This document shows, in pieces, positions 35,835-44,792 of a DNA stretch of 55,234 nucleotides. Both the position numbers and the translations under genes were made by a program. Position 1 is the first letter of the stretch, and every line of letters starts with the position of its first letter. Source of the stretch: Nitrospira sp. (GTDB taxonomy: Bacteria; Nitrospirota; Nitrospiria; Nitrospirales; Nitrospiraceae); the NCBI GenBank assembly GCA_020853775.1, contig JADYYH010000001.1, forward strand, positions 1-55,234, read 5' to 3'. The notes below the pieces were generated by a model that did not search any database, was not told the DNA's origin, and worked only from the letters and a program-made list of their open reading frames with translations.

Positions 35835-37691
35835 CTATTGGGTCGGAGAAGCGGCTTTCCGCTCTGTCACACGCCGGATGGCTTGGCGAATGCGTTCTTC
35901 CTTGGCAGGGTCGCCTAGGCCGAGCTCGCGAAATCGCTGCATGAGCTTGTCATTCGAGGGGTCGAGTTCGAGGGCGTGCAGCAGGGCCTCACGACCATCG
36001 GAGAGATGTTGCTGCTTCAAATGGATTTCGCCCAAGTGTTCATAGATCACCGGATCATCGCCCACGAGCGCCACCGCCCGCTTCATTTCGGCGAGGGCCT
36101 CGCTCAGCAAACCCTTTTTGAAAAAGGCCCAGGCGAGGCTGTCCACGTAATATCCGTTCGTAGGCCGCAGAGCCACGGCCTGTTTGGTCAACGCTATGGC
36201 TTCTTCGATTTTGACCCCGCGCTCGGCATAACTGTAGCCGAGGTAATTCATCGCATCAGCGTGATGAGGATCCAACGTGAGCGTGGTCTCCATCGACTTC
36301 ACGACGTCGTCAAAACGATTCAATTTGTCGTAGGCGGTTCCGGCGTTGAAATGCAGGTCGGCGTTCTCCGGATTGTGCCGGATGCCTTCCAGGAAGGCTT
36401 GGAGGGACGGCTCATACTCTTCGACTTGAAAATGCGACAAGCCTAGGACGATGTAGGCCTCGGGTTGCTTTGGATTCAAGCGGCTGGCTTCCTTCAGATG
36501 CTGGATAGCCTCGGGATATTGCTTGGTCCGATAGAGCAAGACCCCCAAGTGTAAATGCCCCTCGAAATACGACGGTTCCAAGCTGAGATTGTGCCGGTAC
36601 GCCGCAATCGCATTGGCGTAATCCTTGGTTTCCTCGTAGAGATACCCCAGATAATCTCGCACCTTGAGCTCGGACGGACGCACGGTGAGAATTTGGCTCA
36701 ACTGTTGGATCGCTTTTGGGTAATTCTTCTGCTCCCCGTAGACGAGTCCCATTCGCAATTGCGCATCGAGGTCCGAGGGATCCTCTGCCAGCATCTCCTG
36801 CAATTCCTGCAATGCCTCGTCATACTGCTTCGCAGACACCTGCAGACGGATGAGATGATGCCGGATTTCACGATTTTTCGGATTCACGCCTTGCAGATAC
36901 CGGCGGTAGATATCGATGGCTTTCCCGCGATCCTGCTTGGCTTCATAGACAGACCCCAGAGCGACATAGGCCGGCTCAAACGCCGGATTCAACGTCACGG
37001 CCTGTTCAAAATGTGTCGTCGCCTTGTCAAAATCCCTGGCCTCGACACCGATCCGGCCCAAGTAGTAATACCCGACTGCCGAGTCCGGGCTGACCTTGAT
37101 GCCGGAACGAATGGTCTCCTCGGCTTCGACGTACTGCTTCTGATTGGCCAACAATAGCCCTTTGGCAAAGAAATGTTCGCTGCGTTGCGGTTCCTGCTCG
37201 ATGGCACGATTGAACAGGCGCAACGCCTTGTCCGGCTTTCCTGCCGCCGCGTACATCCCCCCGATTTGCCCGAGCATCTGCGCATCTAACCCCGGCGCAT
37301 CCGCAACTTCATCGGCGAATCGCACTGCGGCCGGCACATCACCTGCCGTGAAATGGAGGACTGCCAATCGAGCCTTGAGATAATTCGAGGACGGGTCGGT
37401 CTGCAGGGCCAGCTGATACTCTTTGATGGCCAGCTCAGTTTCCTGGTCCAACTCAGCCTGATACCCAAGCAGGAAGTGATAGGAGGCGCGCGAATCAGAC
37501 GCAGGAGGCATGGCGCGAGAGACCTGCGGCGCGACCGGCGGAACGACGGGTTGAGGGGAGCGAGCCTGCGGCGCGCTCTGGCACGCGGCGGTCACACAAG
37601 AAAGCGCCATCAACAAGACGGCTGCAGCTCCCGGTCCCACGGCTCCACGGAGGGTGCAGGACTGCCGACGCTCTTCACTCAATCGTTGCAC
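35835..37691 (-). CDS. Large TPR lipoprotein
   Basis: A 618-residue protein that starts with GTG (the only in-frame start before the signal peptide). It has a basic N-terminus, a hydrophobic run and a lipobox-like VTAAC near residue 37. A Pro/Ala-rich linker leads into about 14 TPR motifs covering most of the chain (RFADEVADAPGLDAQ, AIDIYRRYLQG, HLHLGVLLYRTKQYPEAIQHLKEASRLNP). It probably acts as an outer membrane scaffold, like PilF/PilW-type or PEP-CTERM-system TPR proteins; its closeness to pilin genes is suggestive but not proof. A strong promoter lies at 37744-37773. Confidence 0.93.
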   Translation of the reverse strand: MQRLSEERRQSCTLRGAVGPGAAAVLLMALSCVTAACQSAPQARSPQPVVPPVAPQVSRAMPPASDSRASYHFLLGYQAELDQETELAIKEYQLALQTDPSSNYLKARLAVLHFTAGDVPAAVRFADEVADAPGLDAQMLGQIGGMYAAAGKPDKALRLFNRAIEQEPQRSEHFFAKGLLLANQKQYVEAEETIRSGIKVSPDSAVGYYYLGRIGVEARDFDKATTHFEQAVTLNPAFEPAYVALGSVYEAKQDRGKAIDIYRRYLQGVNPKNREIRHHLIRLQVSAKQYDEALQELQEMLAEDPSDLDAQLRMGLVYGEQKNYPKAIQQLSQILTVRPSELKVRDYLGYLYEETKDYANAIAAYRHNLSLEPSYFEGHLHLGVLLYRTKQYPEAIQHLKEASRLNPKQPEAYIVLGLSHFQVEEYEPSLQAFLEGIRHNPENADLHFNAGTAYDKLNRFDDVVKSMETTLTLDPHHADAMNYLGYSYAERGVKIEEAIALTKQAVALRPTNGYYVDSLAWAFFKKGLLSEALAEMKRAVALVGDDPVIYEHLGEIHLKQQHLSDGREALLHALELDPSNDKLMQRFRELGLGDPAKEERIRQAIRRVTERKAASPTQ

Positions 37692-37743
37692 AATTCATCC
37701 GCTTAACTTGCAGGGGGAATGGTTGAGGCCACAACGCTGCGGA

Positions 37744-37773
37744 ATTATACCGGCCCGTGAAAGAACGCGTCAA
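37744..37773 (-). promoter_or_regulatory. Strong sigma-70 promoter for the TPR lipoprotein
   Basis: Minus strand TTGACG (37768-37773), 18 bp, TATAAT (37744-37749, perfect -10). The -35 overlaps the stop codon of dnaB. Transcription starts about 46 nt before the GTG at 37691. Confidence 0.75.
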
Positions 37774-39125
37774 ACCGTCTCACGCGTTTCGAGGTTCTCA
37801 AATTTGGCGAATCGGTCGTGAAAGAACAATTCCCGTTTGCCGATCGGTCCGTTGCGATGTTTGCTCACGAGAATCTCGGCGATTCCTTTCCGTTCCGTGG
37901 CGGGCTCATACACTTCTTCCCGGTAAATGAACATGACCACGTCGGCATCCTGTTCAATGGCGCCGCTCTCACGCAGGTCAGCCAGCATCGGCACCGGCGG
38001 TTTTCTGGCTTCGACGGCTCGACTCAACTGCGACAAGGCAATGACGGGAACGTTCAACTCCTTGGCCAAACTTTTCAAGGACCGCGAGATGTCTGAGATT
38101 TCCTGCTGCCGCGATTCGGAATCGCTCTTCCCCTGCATGAGCTGGAGATAGTCCACAATCAAGAGGTCGAGCCCCCGCTCAGCCTTCAGCCGCCTGGCCT
38201 TCCCGCGCATCTGCTGCACCGTCACGGCTCCGGAGTCATCGATAAAGATCGGCGCCTGCTCGAGCTTGCCGGCCGCTTCAGCCAACCGCCACCAATCTTC
38301 CTTTTGCAGTCTCCCGGTGCGGAGCGCGTGCGAATCGACACGCGCCTCGGAACTCAGCATACGGAGCACCAACTGCGGCTTGGACATTTCGAGACTGAAA
38401 ATTCCGACCACCGTCCCGGCATGCAAGGCGGCATGTTGAGCCATGCCAAGAGCCAAACTGGTCTTCCCCATGCTGGGCCGTCCAGCCACAATGATTAAGT
38501 CCGAGGGCTGCAACCCGGCGGTCAGGTCATCCAAATCAATATAGCCGGTCGGCACCCCGGTCACGCGCTCTTTTCGCTTGGACAACTTATCCACGACATC
38601 AAGGCTTTCCTTGATGATGTGGTTCACTTGGGTGAACGAGCGATCAAGCTTGCCCTGAGCGAGTCCAAAGACCGAGCGTTCGGCAAAATCGAGCAACTCA
38701 TCCACCGCCGCCGTGCCGTCGTAGCCCCGCGTGATGACTTCCGTGGACGTTTCGATCAGCCCTCGCAGCAGCGCTTTGTCCCGAACGATCTTGCTGTGAT
38801 ACCGAATGTTCGCGGCCGTAGGGACAGCCTGCACCAGTTCGGCGAGATAGGCCGATCCGCCGACTGCATCCAGCTCTGAGCGTCCCTTCAGGCATTCCGT
38901 CAACGTGATCTGATCAATCACTTCGCCACGATCGGACAGTTCCAACATGGCCTGATAGATCTTGCGATGGGCCGTCCGATAGAACTCCTGATCCGTCAGG
39001 ACCTCCATGGCTTTGGCCATCGCCGTGTTGTCCAATAGAATCCCGCCCAGTACGGATTGTTCGGCCTCGATATTCTGGGGAGGCAGTCGTGGCGCCGTCA
39101 GATCCACGGCCGAGAGCGATTTCAT
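37770..39125 (-). CDS. dnaB: Replicative DNA helicase DnaB
   Basis: The hexameric helicase that unwinds DNA at the replication fork. Its 451 residues are normal. The N-terminal domain starts LPPQNIEAEQSVLGGILLD (about 15-33). The RecA-like domain has Walker A AGRPSMGKTSLA near 215 and Walker B LLIVDYLQLM. SRAVEARKPP and the arginine-finger region near the C-terminus are intact. No intein is seen. AAGGAG lies 6 bp before the ATG, inside hisZ; the two genes overlap by 4 bp (ATGA). Confidence 0.97.
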   Translation of the reverse strand: MKSLSAVDLTAPRLPPQNIEAEQSVLGGILLDNTAMAKAMEVLTDQEFYRTAHRKIYQAMLELSDRGEVIDQITLTECLKGRSELDAVGGSAYLAELVQAVPTAANIRYHSKIVRDKALLRGLIETSTEVITRGYDGTAAVDELLDFAERSVFGLAQGKLDRSFTQVNHIIKESLDVVDKLSKRKERVTGVPTGYIDLDDLTAGLQPSDLIIVAGRPSMGKTSLALGMAQHAALHAGTVVGIFSLEMSKPQLVLRMLSSEARVDSHALRTGRLQKEDWWRLAEAAGKLEQAPIFIDDSGAVTVQQMRGKARRLKAERGLDLLIVDYLQLMQGKSDSESRQQEISDISRSLKSLAKELNVPVIALSQLSRAVEARKPPVPMLADLRESGAIEQDADVVMFIYREEVYEPATERKGIAEILVSKHRNGPIGKRELFFHDRFAKFENLETRETV

Positions 39126-40246
39126 GCTCGGCTCCTTGCACGTCGCGAAGGAGGAGGCGTCGAAGGCCGACGCTTTGTTTGGGATACGGTCGCATCGGGA
39201 GGAAGTGGTCGGACCGACGAATCGATGGCGCGGAACACTCGATCGACATCGAGCGCAAATCCCGAGGATGCCGCTGTGCGACCGAAGCGGCCCATCAAAT
39301 GGTCATAACGCCCGCCACCGCCCAATTCCGCTCCTATACCAGGGGCAAAGACATCGAAAACGATTCCGTCATAATATTCAAAGCCGCGGAACTCTCCCAG
39401 ATCGATCAAGACTGATTTCTGTCCCGGCGACACCAACCGTTCATAGACCTGCGCCAGCCGATCGAGCGGTTTCAACAGGGCTTTATCGCGCCCGACCAGC
39501 TTCCGTCCGCGCGACAAGACTTCCGGCCCGCCGCACAATTCCAGGACCTCCAGAATGATGCGCCCCCTTGATCGGGCCATCCCTTCACGCGCCAGCAATT
39601 CTTCGAGCAGCGGAATGTCCTTGCGAGCAGCCGCTTGCTCCACGCGTTTCTGCCCTTCGGTTGAGAGCCCGGATCGAACAAGAAGCGACGTAAAGAACCC
39701 GACATGTCCGACTGCCACTTTGAAGGAGCTGAGTCCCACCTGACTGAGACAGTCCAGCAGGAGCGTCAACACCTCGGCATCACCGACCACCCCATCAACC
39801 CCGATGAGTTCAGCGCCGACTTGAAAAATTTCACGATCTCGACCGGCATGCTCGCGTTCGTAGCGAAAGACCGAGGTGCGATAACACAAACGCAACGGCA
39901 GGCGTTCGCCCATCATCCCCATGGCGACAGTTCGGGCAATCTGTGCCGTGGCATCCGGGCGCAGCACCATGAGGCGGCCCGTGGTTCGATCGACCAACTG
40001 ATAACACTTTTCGAGGAGTTCCGGCTCAAGGCCCGGCGCGAGGACGTCCAGATACTCGAACATCGGCAGGATGATTTCTTCGTAGCCCCCGCGGGCCAGA
40101 ACGGCCAGCAGGGTTTGTTCGAGGTGGCGAATACGTCGAGCGGCCGCGGGAAGGATGGTGCTCATTCCGACCGGAATAAGCGACCGTTCCCGACCGGCCA
40201 CCAGAGACGTGGAGGAAACAGAGGCCTTCAACGAAAGGGAGCCCAT
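39122..40246 (-). CDS. hisZ: ATP phosphoribosyltransferase regulatory subunit HisZ
   Basis: A histidyl-tRNA synthetase paralogue of 374 residues that activates the short form of HisG, the first enzyme of histidine biosynthesis. Class II synthetase motifs are present in modified form: LIPVGMSTILPAAARR (start), GYEEIILPMFEYLDV, RPDATAQIARTVA, CYRTSVFRYE. The anticodon-binding domain is absent, as expected for HisZ. The tail (EFRGFEYYDGIVFDVFAPG and GGGRYDHLMGRFG) is normal for the family. The homology starts just before codon 28, so the M1 start is kept though its ribosome site is poor. No other his gene is in the window. Confidence 0.92.
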   Translation of the reverse strand: MGSLSLKASVSSTSLVAGRERSLIPVGMSTILPAAARRIRHLEQTLLAVLARGGYEEIILPMFEYLDVLAPGLEPELLEKCYQLVDRTTGRLMVLRPDATAQIARTVAMGMMGERLPLRLCYRTSVFRYEREHAGRDREIFQVGAELIGVDGVVGDAEVLTLLLDCLSQVGLSSFKVAVGHVGFFTSLLVRSGLSTEGQKRVEQAAARKDIPLLEELLAREGMARSRGRIILEVLELCGGPEVLSRGRKLVGRDKALLKPLDRLAQVYERLVSPGQKSVLIDLGEFRGFEYYDGIVFDVFAPGIGAELGGGGRYDHLMGRFGRTAASSGFALDVDRVFRAIDSSVRPLPPDATVSQTKRRPSTPPPSRRARSRA

Positions 40247-40264
40247 GATCGACGGCCGGGCAAT

Positions 40265-41857
40265 CTACAGACCTTTCGACAGGTCGGCGACCTTTACGGA
40301 AAGGATGTGCTTGCTGTTCGTAATCTGATCGAGCACCGGCGCAGGCAGCGGCGCATCGAGCCCGAAAATTTGCAGGGCTTTGCCGCCACGCTCTTCCCGT
40401 GAACACTGCATGCGCGCGATATTGATGTTGTGATCACCAAGGATATGCCCCACCGTGCCGATCACCCCGGGACGATCCTCGTTTTGGATCAGCAGAAGAT
40501 GATTATCCGGCACCACTTCGACCTTGAATTCGTCAATCTCAATGATACGCGGATCTTTGCGGTGATACAGGGTTCCCGCCACCTGATGGGACTTCTTTCC
40601 AGCTTCCACCCGCACACGAATCACACTGGTAAAATCGCCGGCATCGTTGCTCTTGACCTCTTTCACTTCGATCCCGCGCTCTTTGGCGACGACCGGCGCA
40701 TTCACATAGTTGACCGGGTCTTCCAGGATGGGCGTCAAAAGCCCTTTCAACACCGCAATCGTCAACGGCGCGACATTCAATCCGGCCACCTGCCCGCTGT
40801 ACTCGACGGTCAACCGCTCTAATCCACCTTCCAACAATTGGGCTTGCAACAAGCCCACGCGTTCTCCCAAGGAGAGATAGGGCTGGAGCTGCGGCAACAA
40901 TTCGGGGGACACGGATGGGATGTTGACGGCACCTTTAGCAATGCCTTTGGTGAAGTACTCGACGATTTGCTCGGCGATTCCCACCGCCACATTTTCCTGC
41001 GCCTCGGTCGTGGACGCTCCGATGTGCGGGGAACAAATGAAATTATCCAGCGCCAGAAGCGGGTTATCTGATTTTACTGGCTCATCCTCGAAGACGTCGA
41101 ACGCTGCAGCCGCCACTTTCTTGGATTTGAGCGCCTCGCAGAGATCGCCTTCATGCACGATGCCGCCACGGGCACAGTTGGCGATCATGACGCCGGTTTT
41201 CATTTTCGCGATCGCCTGTGCGTTGATCAGCGACTTGGTTTCCGGGGTCAGTGGCGTATGTACGGAGATGACATCAGCCCGTCGGAACAATTCATCCAAC
41301 TCCACGATGGATACGCCCATTTTCTCCGCACGCTCCGGCGCGAGATAGGGATCGTAGGCCATCACCTGCATGCCGACGCCCTGGGCGAGCTTGGTGAGAT
41401 ACCCACCGATTTGCCCGACGCCCACAATCCCCAGCACCTTGTTGTACAATTCCACGCCCATGAATTTTTCTTTTTCCCACTTCCCACCCTTCGTTGAGGC
41501 GGTCGCTTGCGGAATACGCCGCGACATGGAAAAAATCATGGCCATCGTGTGCTCGGCCGTGGTCACGGTGTTGCCCCCGGGCGTATTCATGACCACAATG
41601 CCGCGACGGGTTGCGGCGGGGGTATCGACATTGTCCAGACCGGACCCGGCTCGGCCGACCACTTTCAGGCGACTCGCCGCGGCAATGAGTTCTGCCGTCA
41701 CTTTCGTCCCGGAGCGAACGATCAGACCGTCCGCATCCTTGATCTCCTTCAGCAGCTCCTCTTTCGGCAACTTGGTTTTCACCACCACCGTAAAGCCGGC
41801 CTTCTCCAATACCTCTACACCCTGCTTCGAAAGACTGTCGCTGACCAAGATTTTCAT
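40265..41857 (-). CDS. serA: D-3-phosphoglycerate dehydrogenase
   Basis: The first step of serine biosynthesis: 3-phosphoglycerate + NAD+ to 3-phosphohydroxypyruvate. The 530-residue length and order fit the long bacterial form: substrate domain with RSGTKVTAELI, NAD motif GVGQIGGYLTKLA near 150, HTPLTPETKSLI, NCARGGIVHE, and the catalytic His in CSPHIGAST. A second regulatory domain (320-450) is followed by an ACT domain (455-530, LLIQNEDRPGVIGTVG) that usually binds serine. It lies between a class V aminotransferase (28-bp gap) and hisZ (18-bp gap). Confidence 0.97.
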   Translation of the reverse strand: MKILVSDSLSKQGVEVLEKAGFTVVVKTKLPKEELLKEIKDADGLIVRSGTKVTAELIAAASRLKVVGRAGSGLDNVDTPAATRRGIVVMNTPGGNTVTTAEHTMAMIFSMSRRIPQATASTKGGKWEKEKFMGVELYNKVLGIVGVGQIGGYLTKLAQGVGMQVMAYDPYLAPERAEKMGVSIVELDELFRRADVISVHTPLTPETKSLINAQAIAKMKTGVMIANCARGGIVHEGDLCEALKSKKVAAAAFDVFEDEPVKSDNPLLALDNFICSPHIGASTTEAQENVAVGIAEQIVEYFTKGIAKGAVNIPSVSPELLPQLQPYLSLGERVGLLQAQLLEGGLERLTVEYSGQVAGLNVAPLTIAVLKGLLTPILEDPVNYVNAPVVAKERGIEVKEVKSNDAGDFTSVIRVRVEAGKKSHQVAGTLYHRKDPRIIEIDEFKVEVVPDNHLLLIQNEDRPGVIGTVGHILGDHNINIARMQCSREERGGKALQIFGLDAPLPAPVLDQITNSKHILSVKVADLSKGL

Positions 41858-41885
41858 TGTCGTGGCGCCTTACCTGAAGGTGAGT

Positions 41886-43031
41886 CTATGACTTCCCCAT
41901 AATAATTTCTTGAGCCTTGGCGACCCCGCTCCCAAGCTTCACAGGATACCCCAGCCCCTTGATGACCATTTCCACCGCCGCCAAGGCCGTAATGACGTCA
42001 AAGCTATCGATGTACCCCATATGCGAGATGCGGAAGATCTTCCCCTTCAGATGGTCCTGACCGCCAGCGGCCGTCATACCATACTGAGTGCGCAGGTTCT
42101 TGTAGACCGCCTGGCCGTCCACCCCTTCCGGCGCCGAAATGGCGGTTAACGCATCGCTTGGCCGCTCCTGGGGGAAAATGGAGAGCCCTGCGGCCTTGAC
42201 GCCTTCTCGCATGGCCGTCGCCAGCATCGCGTGACGGGCGAAGACGGCTTCCAAGCCCTCGGCCTTCAGGATGTTCATCACTTCCTTGAGGCCCAAGATC
42301 AAGGAGACCGCCGGCGTATAGGCAGTGGTGCTTTTCTGCTGATTCTCCCGCTCCCGCTTGAAGTTGAAATAGAACGCCGCGTTCTTGGCCTTGTCTGCCA
42401 GACGCCAGGCCTTGTCGCTCACGCTGGCAAACGCCAGGCCGGGAGGGAGCATCAACGCCTTCTGCGAACCGGTGATGACCACGTCGAGGCCCCAGGCGTC
42501 GGTCTTGAGGTCGAGCACTCCCAGAGCGGTAATCGCATCCACCACGAGAATGGTGTCTTCGTATTGCTTGACGATGTCCGCGAGGGCTTTGACGTCGTGG
42601 GCGACAGCGGTCGAGGTTTCGCTCGCTTGTACGTACACGGCTTTGATTGAGGGGTCTTTCTTCAAGGCATCGGCAACGGCTTGCGGATCGATGGCGCGCC
42701 CCCATTCGACCTTCAACTCAGTCACCTGGGCGCCGAACGTCTTACAGAGCTTCGTCCACCGCTCACCGAACTTTCCGCCGTTGATGGTCAGGGCTTTGTC
42801 GCCCGGAGAAAGGAAATTTGAAACCGACCCTTCCATGCCGCCGGTGCCGGAGGCCGCCAAGATCAAGACATCATTCCGCGTCTGGAACAGCCATTTCAGG
42901 TCCTCACGAACCTCGGCAAACAATTTATCGAACTCGGGTGCCCGGTGATGAATCATCGGTCTGGCCATGGCCAGCAGCACCTCCGGTGGAACGGGGGTGG
43001 GGCCGGGTGCCAGCAAATACCGTTTGAGCAT
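41886..43031 (-). CDS. Class V aminotransferase (alanine/serine-glyoxylate type)
   Basis: Start at the ATG at 43031, preceded by GAGGAGGA; the frame is open to 43097 but those 22 residues are not conserved in style. The protein begins MLKRYLLAPGPTPVPPEV, the signature of the serine-pyruvate/alanine-glyoxylate group. SGTGGMEG binds the PLP phosphate, Asp165 (VVDAITALG) contacts the ring, and Lys191 in GSQKALMLPPG forms the Schiff base. Being directly upstream of serA, it may act in serine formation (taking the place of SerC) or in glyoxylate/serine exchange. The reaction direction is inference. The promoter is at 43088-43116. Confidence 0.93.
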   Translation of the reverse strand: MLKRYLLAPGPTPVPPEVLLAMARPMIHHRAPEFDKLFAEVREDLKWLFQTRNDVLILAASGTGGMEGSVSNFLSPGDKALTINGGKFGERWTKLCKTFGAQVTELKVEWGRAIDPQAVADALKKDPSIKAVYVQASETSTAVAHDVKALADIVKQYEDTILVVDAITALGVLDLKTDAWGLDVVITGSQKALMLPPGLAFASVSDKAWRLADKAKNAAFYFNFKRERENQQKSTTAYTPAVSLILGLKEVMNILKAEGLEAVFARHAMLATAMREGVKAAGLSIFPQERPSDALTAISAPEGVDGQAVYKNLRTQYGMTAAGGQDHLKGKIFRISHMGYIDSFDVITALAAVEMVIKGLGYPVKLGSGVAKAQEIIMGKS

Positions 43032-43087
43032 GGGACGATCCTCCTCGCTGTACGGAACGAACAATGTCAGGGATTTAGAAGGGGCGT

Positions 43088-43116
43088 ACGCTACCATAGC
43101 CCCCCAGAGGTGTCAA
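43088..43116 (-). promoter_or_regulatory. Promoter of the aminotransferase-serA-hisZ-dnaB operon
   Basis: Minus strand TTGACA (43111-43116, perfect), 17 bp, TAGCGT (43088-43093). The transcript would begin about 50 nt before the ATG at 43031. Confidence 0.65.
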
Positions 43117-43257
43117 GGTAAGTTCCCGGGAAGATGCTCATCTTTTCAGCAACTTCACTGCCTTGAACGGAAGATCGCTTTGGGAATGTTCCGAAGAAGT
43201 CGCAACTGACATTGCTCGCAGCCTGCGCTCAACCAGCAACTCAAGTCCCTCAATTTC

Positions 43258-43286
43258 TTGACAAGGAGGCACCTCCTCGATAGGCT
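43258..43286 (+). promoter_or_regulatory. Promoter of the transglycosylase gene, with inverted repeat in spacer
   Basis: TTGACA (43258-43263, perfect), 17 bp, TAGGCT (43281-43286). The spacer holds the 6-bp inverted repeat AGGAGG-CA-CCTCCT (43264-43277), which could be an operator placed between the two promoter boxes. The start codon is at 43340. Confidence 0.6.
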
Positions 43287-43339
43287 ACGATTCGAGAGTC
43301 GGTCATCTCCCCTTCCCTGAACCGTCTAGTGGGTACCTT

Positions 43340-44752
43340 ATGCATGCACGTATGTCCTGCGCTGGCGTTCCGCCCCTTTCACTCCTGTTCGCTTGCCTGC
43401 TCGCTGTAGCTTCGGCTGGTTCTGCAGAGGCCGAATCGTCGCTCCCCATGCAAACGGAGCCTGCGCTTACTTCGGAGGAACCGACAGATCCGTTGGTTCC
43501 GTCACCGGAGGGCATCCAGCCCCCGGCTCAGGAACCCGACTATATTCTCGACGAGGAAGATCGCACTGCCGCCGCAGAAAGTGAGGCTGCCGAAGCTCCT
43601 GCTGCCGTGGCCAGCGAACCGTCCACAGAAGTCCCGCCGGCCGAGGCGTTGCTTCAACTCAAGCCTCTCGGCGGTACCACCGCACGGTTTGCCGATTTGT
43701 TGACCCCTCCGGCGGAAGTCATTCAGGAAGCCGCTGCCGAGCAAGGATCTGAATCGGACAACGTCTCCGAATACAATGTGCCGATCGTGCTCGACCCGTC
43801 CGTACAAGGCCATATTCGCTTCTTCAATGTCGCGATCCGCAACCGATTCGAGCAGTGGCTCATCAGGCTCAGCCATTACCGTCCGCTGGTCGATAGCATC
43901 TTTTCTGAGTTCCAGCTGCCGAGCGATCTGATCTATCTGTCGTTGGTTGAAAGTGGATTCAACCCCCACGCGTACTCACGGGCTCGGGCTGCCGGCCCCT
44001 GGCAATTCATGAAAGGCACCGCCAAGGTGTACGGGTTGCGAGTGGATAGTTATGTGGATGAGCGCCGGGATCCCGTGAAGTCCACCGTAGCGGCCGCGCG
44101 CTACCTGCGCGACCTGTACGATTTGTTCGGGACTTGGCCACTTGCGATGGCGGCGTACAATGCCGGCGAAGGCAAGGTGATGCGGGCCCTGCATACGGCC
44201 CAAGCTGAGAGCTTTTCAGATATTGCGAAAACCAGGCTTATCCGGCGGGAAACGAAGGAATACGTGCCTCGCTTTATGGCGGCGACCATCATCGCCAAGA
44301 ACCCCGACCGGTATGGGTTTCCCCCAAACGACGTCCGTCCGCATCAATTCGAAGAAGTGGTCGTGCGGCGCCCCATCCACTTCAAAGCCATCGCCAATGT
44401 CACGGGAATTTCCTACCAGGAACTGAAGGTGCTCAACCCGGAATTACGGCGCGATGCCACGCCTCCGGATGATCCTGAGTATCACTTGAAGGTTCCCGTA
44501 GGCACCAAAGAGAAAGTGGAACAGCTGTTGGAGCGGGCACCAACCCACAAATTCGCGCCGCTCCCCATGCCGGTCAAGGTCCGGCACGTCAAACCGGAGC
44601 CGGAATCCGGACATTGGTATCGGGTCCGGGTCGGCGATTCCCTTGAGAAAATCGCCAAACGGTTCAACATCTCGGTCAAAACGCTCAAGTCGAATAACAA
44701 CCTGACTGGTCCTACCATCAAGGCAGGAAGCCGCCTGGTCATCGCAAACTAA
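43340..44752 (+). CDS. mltD: MltD-like lytic transglycosylase with LysM
   Basis: Cleaves peptidoglycan glycan strands in the periplasm. A Sec signal peptide ends near AEA (residue 31). Residues 45-140 are an acidic, Pro/Ala-rich linker. The SLT (lysozyme-like) domain covers 175-310, with the catalytic Glu in SLVESGFNP, the AAGPWQFM loop, and AAYNAGEGKV. A LysM-like repeat at about 350-400 and a clear LysM at 425-470 (YRVRVGDSLEKIAKRF) bind the cell wall. The 470-residue length suits MltD. Its terminator is shared with the next, convergent gene. Confidence 0.95.
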   Translation: MHARMSCAGVPPLSLLFACLLAVASAGSAEAESSLPMQTEPALTSEEPTDPLVPSPEGIQPPAQEPDYILDEEDRTAAAESEAAEAPAAVASEPSTEVPPAEALLQLKPLGGTTARFADLLTPPAEVIQEAAAEQGSESDNVSEYNVPIVLDPSVQGHIRFFNVAIRNRFEQWLIRLSHYRPLVDSIFSEFQLPSDLIYLSLVESGFNPHAYSRARAAGPWQFMKGTAKVYGLRVDSYVDERRDPVKSTVAAARYLRDLYDLFGTWPLAMAAYNAGEGKVMRALHTAQAESFSDIAKTRLIRRETKEYVPRFMAATIIAKNPDRYGFPPNDVRPHQFEEVVVRRPIHFKAIANVTGISYQELKVLNPELRRDATPPDDPEYHLKVPVGTKEKVEQLLERAPTHKFAPLPMPVKVRHVKPEPESGHWYRVRVGDSLEKIAKRFNISVKTLKSNNNLTGPTIKAGSRLVIAN

Positions 44753-44754
44753 CG

Positions 44755-44791
44755 CGCCGCGTCATCCCCTTGTAGGCGGACGGACGCGGCG
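44755..44791. terminator. Bidirectional terminator between mltD and the TPR gene
   Basis: A perfect 9-bp stem CGCCGCGTC/GACGCGGCG (44755-44763, 44783-44791) lies between the two converging stop codons. On the plus strand it is followed by GTTACTGCTTTTTCTT. Confidence 0.65.
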
Positions 44792-44792
44792 G

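Noticed and set aside
35579-35944. Plus-strand open frames of 121 and 66 codons between pilin and TPR genes
   Set aside because: They overlap the end of the well-supported TPR gene, lack Shine-Dalgarno sequences and show no recognisable motif.
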